A DNA stretch of 64,000 nucleotides from Cryobacterium sp. PH29-G1 (GTDB taxonomy: Bacteria; Actinomycetota; Actinomycetes; Actinomycetales; Microbacteriaceae), in NCBI RefSeq assembly GCF_030063365.1, contig NZ_JASISY010000004.1, positions 1 through 64,000 of the forward strand, given 5' to 3'. The position numbers and the translations under genes were made by a program. Positions 59,212-64,000 of this stretch are shown one piece after another (positions within the stretch are counted from its first letter, which is position 1; the number at the start of each line of letters is the position of its first letter). The notes beneath the pieces were generated by a model, which did not search any database, had not been told where the DNA came from, and saw nothing but the letters and a program-made list of their open reading frames with translations.

Positions 59212-59931
59212 CTACATCGTCGGTCCCGGTGGATCGTGCTCGGCGGCCCGATCGTCGTAGCGGTAGAGTCGCGCCGGCCGATGCCGCGCCCCTGCCACAT
59301 GCTGATCGGTGCTGATCAGGCTGCCCGATGACTCGATCGATCGTCGAAAATTGGCCGGATCGAGCGCCTTTTGCAATACGGCCTCGTGTACCTCCCGCAG
59401 CTGGGCCAGGGTGAACGTGTCGCCGAGAAAGGCGTGGGCAATGCGGGCGTATTCCACCTTCGTGCGCAGCCGCCAGAGGGCGTATTCCACGACGCTGTTA
59501 TGGTCGAAAGCGAGTGGGGGCAGCTGGTCGGCGGCGAACCAACGCACGTTTTCGCCGACGGATGCCCGTTCCGCGACCTCGGATCGCACGAGTGCCCAGT
59601 AGACGACCGACACCACCCGCAGACCGGGGGAGCGATCGATATCGCCGAAGGTGTACAGCTGCTCCAGATAGCGCGGGGACAGGTCGGTCGTCTCGCGCAG
59701 CGTGCGGGCGGCGGCAGCGGCGAGTTCTTCGTCGGCCGGAAGCCAGCCCCCCGGCAACGCCCAGAGGCCGAGGTGCGGGTCGCGGGTGCGGCGCACGAGC
59801 GGCAACCACAGGGTCTTCAAGCCCGACTCGTCGTCGGGGCGCAAGGTGAAGATCACGGTAGACACGGCCAGGGTCGCCCGCACGGTGCTGCGTTCGAGCG
59901 GGCTCTGCTCGGTCAGGTTCTGTTCCAGCAT
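59212..59931 (-). CDS. nrtR: NrtR-type Nudix-related regulator of NAD synthesis
   Basis: A 239-residue repressor: an N-terminal Nudix domain (about residues 15-155) whose box reads GGWLPADEELAAAAARTLRE followed by TTDL, so the catalytic REUxEExGU core is degraded, as expected for NrtR ADP-ribose sensors, and a C-terminal winged helix (about 160-225). It is the first gene of the nad operon, preceded by tandem palindromes that fit autorepression. Binding of an NAD-derived ligand would relieve repression. Confidence 0.9.
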   Translation of the reverse strand: MLEQNLTEQSPLERSTVRATLAVSTVIFTLRPDDESGLKTLWLPLVRRTRDPHLGLWALPGGWLPADEELAAAAARTLRETTDLSPRYLEQLYTFGDIDRSPGLRVVSVVYWALVRSEVAERASVGENVRWFAADQLPPLAFDHNSVVEYALWRLRTKVEYARIAHAFLGDTFTLAQLREVHEAVLQKALDPANFRRSIESSGSLISTDQHVAGARHRPARLYRYDDRAAEHDPPGPTM

Positions 59932-59978
59932 GGGGATCCAGTCGTAAAGGTCTGTGTGACTTTAACTGCTGGAACCAT

Positions 59979-60014
59979 CATATAGTCAAAACGACTCATA
60001 TAGTCAAAATGACT
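59979..60014 (-). promoter_or_regulatory. nad operon promoter embedded in tandem NrtR boxes
   Basis: Two 13-bp palindromes, AGTCAAAACGACT (59984-59996) and AGTCAAAATGACT (60002-60014), start 18 bp apart. On the minus strand TTGACT (60007-60002) is a -35 and TATATG (59984-59979) a -10 with a 17-bp spacer, so repressor bound at both boxes would cover the promoter. The distal box overlaps the ppm stop codon by one base. Confidence 0.75.
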
Positions 60015-60817
60015 CAAACTCGTGGCTGAGGCGACATCCGATCAGAATCAGGCTCCTGTGCGGCTGCGGCGGCAGCACGAGCACCGGCCCGGCTGATACC
60101 CATCCCGGTCAGGCCCCAGCGCGTGACCCTGGCCATCGCTTCCACGGCGATGCGCGGACTCATCTTGGATGACCCGCGGACCCGCTCGACAAAGGTGATC
60201 GGTACCTCGACAACGCGCAGGTTAGCGCGCACCGCGTGCAACAGCATCTCAATCTGAAAGCAATAGCCGAGGCTGTCCACGCTGGAAAGATCCATCCGCT
60301 CGAGGGCACGGGCCGAGTACACCCGGTAGCCGCCGGTGGCGTCACGTTGCGGCAGTCCCAGGAGCAGTCGGGAATAGAAGGATCCGCCACGGGAGAGCGC
60401 CCGCCGATGCCAGGGCCAATTTTCGATGGCCCCGCCCGGCACCCACCGTGACCCCATCACCACGTCGGCCGTGTCGGCCGCCGCCAGCAGGCTCGCGAGC
60501 TGTTCGGGCAGGTGTGAGCCATCGGCGTCGAGCTGCACGAGCTGGGTATAGCCGCGACTGAGGCCCCAACTGAAACCCTCGAGATAGGCCGCGCCGAGAC
60601 CGGTCTTTTGCGTGCGGTGGAGCACGTGAACGCCGGGGTCCCGGTTGGCGATGGCGTCGGCGAGTGCGCCGGTGCCGTCGGGAGAGGAATCGTCGACGAT
60701 CAGAACGTGCGCATCCGGCACGCTGGAACGGAGTCGACCCACGATCGAGCCGATGTTCTCTGCCTCGTTGTAGGTCGGCACAAGCACCAGGGTTGGGGTG
60801 GTGTTGAGATCGGGCAC
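60014..60817 (-). CDS. ppm1: polyprenol monophosphomannose synthase
   Basis: A 267-residue GT-A glycosyltransferase (GT2) making polyprenyl-phosphate-mannose from GDP-mannose. LVLVPTYNEAENIGSIV (about 9-25), VLIVDDSSPDGTG with the nucleotide Asp pair, LVQLDADGSHLPEQL with the metal-binding DAD, and GSRWVPGGAIENWP are canonical. It follows the GT-C gene by 4 bp, so donor synthesis and use are coupled. Acyltransferase domain of mycobacterial Ppm1 is absent. Confidence 0.93.
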   Translation of the reverse strand: MPDLNTTPTLVLVPTYNEAENIGSIVGRLRSSVPDAHVLIVDDSSPDGTGALADAIANRDPGVHVLHRTQKTGLGAAYLEGFSWGLSRGYTQLVQLDADGSHLPEQLASLLAAADTADVVMGSRWVPGGAIENWPWHRRALSRGGSFYSRLLLGLPQRDATGGYRVYSARALERMDLSSVDSLGYCFQIEMLLHAVRANLRVVEVPITFVERVRGSSKMSPRIAVEAMARVTRWGLTGMGISRAGARAAAAAAQEPDSDRMSPQPRV

Positions 60818-60821
60818 GGGG

Positions 60822-62369
60822 CTACCTCGTCATTTCAATGATCAGCGTGCGGTTCACCAGCGTCGTCTCGGCGACGTGAAACCCCTGGAGCGAAAGCGTG
60901 TGGACATCCGTTTCTCTTTGCGAATCTCCACTTCCCGAGTATTGCAGCAGCCAGATCCGGTTGAGGCCCGACACGGTCGGCAGCACGTCGGTCAGTGGTG
61001 CAACCTCGTCCCAAAGCCAGCCGGTATCGGCATACGACCGGGTCAGTGTCACGTCTTTCAAGCCGACGAATGCGTCGGGATACACGTGCATGGCCAGCCG
61101 CGGAATCCGGGAGGGGCGCACGCTCTGGTCGAACACGACGCCGTCGCCGGGGGTTGCCCGGCTGGCGATGATGTTCGCGGCCTGTCGCCAGTCGCTGCCA
61201 TCGTTTTTACCGAAGTCGCCGCGCTGCACCGCGTAGGGGGGCACAGTCACGGCGATCAGCGCGATGATGATCGCGGCCCTCATCCAGTGGTTGGCCAGCG
61301 CCGCCACGCCCACCGCCATCACCACGCCTACCGCGGGGGCGCACAGCGAGAGGTAACGCAGCGAATACATCGGTGTGACCACGTGGGTGCCCACCAGCAG
61401 AATGGCGCTGGGAATAACCATCCAGGCCAGAAATATTGTCAATCCTCCGCGATCGGGCAGGACCGCAGATCGATGAGTGCCCGAGCGGCGACTGAACACC
61501 GCGATGACGGCCACCAGGATGAGCGCCCACGCCAGAATCGCCACCGGTACGGTGTCGAACCATTGCAGCACCGCCGCCTCAGATACGGTGACCTGCGGCC
61601 GTCGACCGATGAATGCGATCTGCTCCCGCTGTGCCACCCCGGCCAGAAATATGGGCACAGCCAGCACCAGGCCGAGCATGCTCGCGGCCAGCCAGATCAC
61701 CGCCGTGCGCCAGAACGGATGCCGGCGCGACAGTACCAGCACGGCGACCGCGTGCACGGGGAGCAGGAGGGCGAGATAGAGAAAAACGTAGATTCCGATG
61801 GCCAGCAGAACCGCATACCCCAGCCAGAGAGCGACCTGCCGGCGCCGCCCGGCCGTGCGGCTGTGCACGGCGCGCACGAGCATAACCGTCAGCCAGACCG
61901 CGATGGCCGTTGCCATCGCGGTTGATCTCGCCTCAGCGCCCATGTAGGTGACGCGGGGCAAAATTGCAAACAGCAGTCCACCGATGACTGCGACCCACGG
62001 CGCGACAAAGGTGCGAGCCAGAACCACCGTGCCGGCTGCCGCTATGCCGATGGCGATGGCGCTCGGCGCGCGTGTGGAGATTTCCGAGGCTCCGAACACA
62101 TCAATCCAGCCATGCAGGAAGAGGTAATACAGCCCGTGTACCGCGTCGACGTTGTCGAGCATGCGAAACAACGACGGAAGCGACCGTTCGGCGGACATGA
62201 TGCTCGCCGCCTCATCACCCCAGTACGACGGCTGCCAGGACCAGGCAAACGACACTAGGAATGCTGCGATACCGACGAAAACGGCCGACCACCCGGCGGT
62301 GATGCCGGCAAAGAGGCGTCGAGGAACCGTGCGCAAGGCCGCGGGGTTCGGTGCGAGGTCTATGGTCAC
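60822..62369 (-). CDS. GT-C membrane glycosyltransferase (GT39-like mannosyltransferase)
   Basis: A 515-residue protein with about 11 membrane helices. The first extracytoplasmic loop has WGDEAASIMSAERSLPSLF with the catalytic-type Asp-Glu, and VDAVHGLYYLFLHGWIDVFG follows. A C-terminal soluble domain (about 400-515) includes GDGVVFDQSVRP. It probably uses polyprenyl-phosphate-mannose made by the co-transcribed Ppm synthase. Leaderless: TAAGTT-N6-GTG. Acceptor unknown. Confidence 0.8.
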   Translation of the reverse strand: MTIDLAPNPAALRTVPRRLFAGITAGWSAVFVGIAAFLVSFAWSWQPSYWGDEAASIMSAERSLPSLFRMLDNVDAVHGLYYLFLHGWIDVFGASEISTRAPSAIAIGIAAAGTVVLARTFVAPWVAVIGGLLFAILPRVTYMGAEARSTAMATAIAVWLTVMLVRAVHSRTAGRRRQVALWLGYAVLLAIGIYVFLYLALLLPVHAVAVLVLSRRHPFWRTAVIWLAASMLGLVLAVPIFLAGVAQREQIAFIGRRPQVTVSEAAVLQWFDTVPVAILAWALILVAVIAVFSRRSGTHRSAVLPDRGGLTIFLAWMVIPSAILLVGTHVVTPMYSLRYLSLCAPAVGVVMAVGVAALANHWMRAAIIIALIAVTVPPYAVQRGDFGKNDGSDWRQAANIIASRATPGDGVVFDQSVRPSRIPRLAMHVYPDAFVGLKDVTLTRSYADTGWLWDEVAPLTDVLPTVSGLNRIWLLQYSGSGDSQRETDVHTLSLQGFHVAETTLVNRTLIIEMTR

Positions 62370-62375
62370 CTCGAC

Positions 62376-62381
62376 AACTTA
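62376..62381 (-). promoter_or_regulatory. leaderless -10 box of the GT-C/ppm operon
   Basis: TAAGTT on the minus strand lies exactly 6 nt before GTG 62369. Confidence 0.5.
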
Positions 62382-62474
62382 CCCAGTGAACGTTAACGAA
62401 AGCCCTCGATAGACCCCGAGTTTGCTGCAAACACCAATCCCTTCCGCCGTCGGTGTCGGCACGTTCGGGCCAGC

Positions 62475-62480
62475 TAGGCT
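62475..62480 (+). promoter_or_regulatory. leaderless -10 box of the nitrilase-family gene
   Basis: TAGGCT lies exactly 6 nt before ATG 62487. Confidence 0.5.
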
Positions 62481-62486
62481 TCTGCC

Positions 62487-63317
62487 ATGGTTCCAGTTGC
62501 ACAGCCAGACCAAGCCCCCGCGGTTGGCGTTGCCGTCGCCCAGTTCGCACCGGGTCCCGATCGGGCACGCAACCGTGCCGTGCTGCGACAGCTCGCGACT
62601 ACTGCGGCCAGTCGCGGAGCGCACCTGGTGGTTTTTCCCGAGTATTCCGCGTTCTTCGAACCGAAGCTCGGCCCCGCATTCGTGGCCGCGGCCGAACCTC
62701 TTGACGGCGAGTTCGTCACTGCGCTCGCCGCGCTCGCCACCGAGCTGGGCATCCACATTGTCGCGGGAATGCTGGAAACGACCAGCGACCCGGATCGGTT
62801 CTCGAACACCCTCGTCGCCGTCGATCCGTCCGGAGACCTCGTGGCGACTTATCGCAAGCTGCATCTCTACGACGCGTTCGGTGATCGGGAATCGGAATGG
62901 GTCCTTCCGGGGGCCATCGACGAACCCGAGATCTTTGACGTCGGCGGCCTGCGGGTCGGTCTGCAGACCTGCTACGACATCCGCTTTCCGGAGATTACCC
63001 GCCGCCTCGTCGATGCCGGCGCCACCCTGGTACTCGTGCCGGCGGAGTGGGTGCGTGGCCCGCTCAAGGAACAGCACTGGCGCACCCTGCTCACCGCTCG
63101 CGCACTGGAAAACACCGTTTTTGTGGCCGCCGCCGACCAGACTCCGCCGATCGGCGTCGGAACCAGCCTGATTATCGACCCGATGGGTGTCCCGCTGGCC
63201 AGCCTCGGTGAGGCAGCGGATGTCGCGGTCGCGTTTCTCGCACCCACCCGCGTCACCGCGGTGCGCGCGATCAACCCGGCCCTCGCGCTACGCCGCTTCG
63301 CGGTTGTCCCGCGCTGA
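62487..63317 (+). CDS. carbon-nitrogen hydrolase (nitrilase/amidase superfamily)
   Basis: A 276-residue amidase with the catalytic triad Glu52 (VVFPEYSAFF), Lys124 (TYRKLHLYDAFG) and Cys162 (LQTCYDIRFPEI). The Nit2/omega-amidase-like spacing YRKxHLxD and CYDxRFPE suggests a small alpha-keto amide or deaminated metabolite, but nothing in the context confirms it. Leaderless start predicted. Confidence 0.92.
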   Translation: MVPVAQPDQAPAVGVAVAQFAPGPDRARNRAVLRQLATTAASRGAHLVVFPEYSAFFEPKLGPAFVAAAEPLDGEFVTALAALATELGIHIVAGMLETTSDPDRFSNTLVAVDPSGDLVATYRKLHLYDAFGDRESEWVLPGAIDEPEIFDVGGLRVGLQTCYDIRFPEITRRLVDAGATLVLVPAEWVRGPLKEQHWRTLLTARALENTVFVAAADQTPPIGVGTSLIIDPMGVPLASLGEAADVAVAFLAPTRVTAVRAINPALALRRFAVVPR

Positions 63318-63322
63318 GTTGA

Positions 63323-63715
63323 TCAGCGTTCGGTGACGCTGGCCTTGGTCGCGCGGGTCTGGGCGGCGGCCCGAATACCGATCGCCGGCTCCACCTTGGG
63401 CGGCAGATTGGCATCGACAGCAGCGCTCTCTTCCGCCGTGACAACGAGGCCCTGCGAGCTGTTGGCCGAGCGGGTGAGCTGGGCGACCCAGTTCGGGTTG
63501 ATGGTCGGTGCGTGGCCGCCAGCGAACTTGAAGTACAGCGGAATCGACGGGTGTAGCCAGGCTGAGCTGCGTCCATCGCCGACCACAGCGGCATCACGCC
63601 AGGACAGCAGAAAACTCTCGCCGCGGCGCAATTTCTGAATGATCACCAGCTGCAGGTGCGCCAGCATCCGGTCATCGAATTCGACGACGACACGATCGTA
63701 AGTAAGAGAACCCAT
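63323..63715 (-). CDS. DUF7882-like small protein
   Basis: A 130-residue protein. MGSLTYDRVVVEFDDRMLAH, the conserved RRGESFLLSWRD, WLHPSIPLYFKFAGGHAPTINPNW and NSSQGLVV match a small Microbacteriaceae family often mislabelled as ATP-dependent DNA ligase. ATG 63715 has GGAAG upstream; the longer frame to 63853 is not supported. Function unknown. Confidence 0.78.
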   Translation of the reverse strand: MGSLTYDRVVVEFDDRMLAHLQLVIIQKLRRGESFLLSWRDAAVVGDGRSSAWLHPSIPLYFKFAGGHAPTINPNWVAQLTRSANSSQGLVVTAEESAAVDANLPPKVEPAIGIRAAAQTRATKASVTER

Positions 63716-63858
63716 GATTGCCACTTCCGTTTCATTGCAATCGGTCGCGCTGAGTGAAAACACTGAGGCCGGAACGAATGAAAGCGAAGCATGCACTTTG
63801 GCGTGGAACCGGGTACTGCTACCCACTGTCCTCTGTTGGGGGGACAAACACAAGGATT

Positions 63859-64000
63859 TTAGAAAGTATCCAGCTGGGGCGTGTGCGCTGTGTTCGCACC
63901 GGGCACGGCGACGTTGAGTCGGAGTAGCACCTCGAGGGGACGTTCGATCTGACCAAAGTGCCCGGCTCCAGCGATCGTACTGATGACACAGTGCGGCACG
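63859..64000 (-). CDS. alpha/beta hydrolase, C-terminal fragment cut by the window edge
   Basis: The minus strand is open from the window edge to TAA at 63861-63859. The 46 residues seen read PHCVISTIAGAGHFGQIERP then LEVLLRLNVAVPG; the GAGHFGQIERP segment is the catalytic-His region typical of alpha/beta hydrolases near their C-terminus. The bulk of the gene lies beyond 64000. Confidence 0.6.
   Translation of the reverse strand, partial: VPHCVISTIAGAGHFGQIERPLEVLLRLNVAVPGANTAHTPQLDTF

Noticed and set aside
1..64000. CRISPR array, prophage or secondary-metabolite cluster
   Set aside because: No spaced identical repeats, cas genes, phage structural genes or synthase domains were seen; the tandem repeats present are coding or operator-like.

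Overview
This window looks like chromosome from a high-GC actinobacterium, most likely of the family Microbacteriaceae. The pointers are small actinobacterial families (DUF3117, DUF3107, a DUF7882-like protein), a mycothiol-dependent enzyme domain, an AdnAB-type helicase-nuclease pair, polyprenol-phosphate-mannose synthesis, and many start codons preceded at 6-7 nt by a TANNNT -10 box, the signature of leaderless transcription. Genus is inference only. No phage, transposase, integrase or CRISPR array was seen.

Layout. 1-9.9 kb: the repeat-rich 3' end of an unidentified ORF, a penicillin-acylase family protein, the divergent lysine/diaminopimelate genes dapD and dapE (start codons 17 bp apart), a PIG-V-like mannosyltransferase, a TetR/MMPL exporter pair and a DUF3117 protein. 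9.9-21.9 kb: O-methyltransferase, TatB, PPK2 polyphosphate kinase, a three-gene minus-strand block (soluble MgtE-N/CBS protein, DUF1003 membrane protein, Mrp ATPase), a YflT-type stress protein, aminopeptidase P, a membrane EEP phosphatase, a PHP phosphoesterase, a DEAD-box helicase and a ferritin-like protein. 22-41 kb: a core block of adnA, adnB, an APH-fold pseudokinase, nudC, uvrD2, a ThiF/cyclodehydratase-like protein, adhP, a zincin, a PDZ/Lon-like protease and a UPF0182 membrane protein. From memory much of this parallels the Rv3193c-Rv3202c neighbourhood of M. tuberculosis. 41.1-41.6 kb: two identical initiator tRNA genes, each with a UUCG-loop terminator.

41.7-54 kb is more accessory: a LysR regulator next to an MBL hydrolase/MHS transporter operon; two DUF202 proteins; a CDP-alcohol phosphatidyltransferase, a membrane protein and a DUF427 protein; an alpha/beta-hydrolase-OsmC fusion; a CotH-like lipoprotein, DUF4956 membrane protein and VTC-type polyphosphate polymerase cluster; a mycothiol-dependent maleylpyruvate isomerase family protein; and a GntR/UTRA regulator. 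54-59.9 kb is a complete de novo NAD operon, nrtR-nadA-nadB-nadC-nifS, whose promoter sits inside two tandem 13-bp palindromes, the probable NrtR boxes. 60-64 kb holds a polyprenol-phosphate mannose synthase with a GT-C mannosyltransferase, a nitrilase-family amidase, a DUF7882-like protein and the 3' end of an alpha/beta hydrolase.

The most interesting signals are: (i) TCATAGC-type direct repeats with an exact 11-bp period in front of both cotH and the DUF4956-VTC pair, a layout typical of OmpR/PhoP-family response-regulator sites; (ii) a kinase-fold protein in the DNA-repair block that has lost every hallmark catalytic residue and whose 3' end overlaps adnB by 199 bp on the opposite strand, both strands encoding acidic/serine-rich tails; (iii) two divergent leaderless promoters sharing one -10 element between dapD and dapE; and (iv) a soluble MgtE-like regulatory module overlapping a separate DUF1003 membrane gene.
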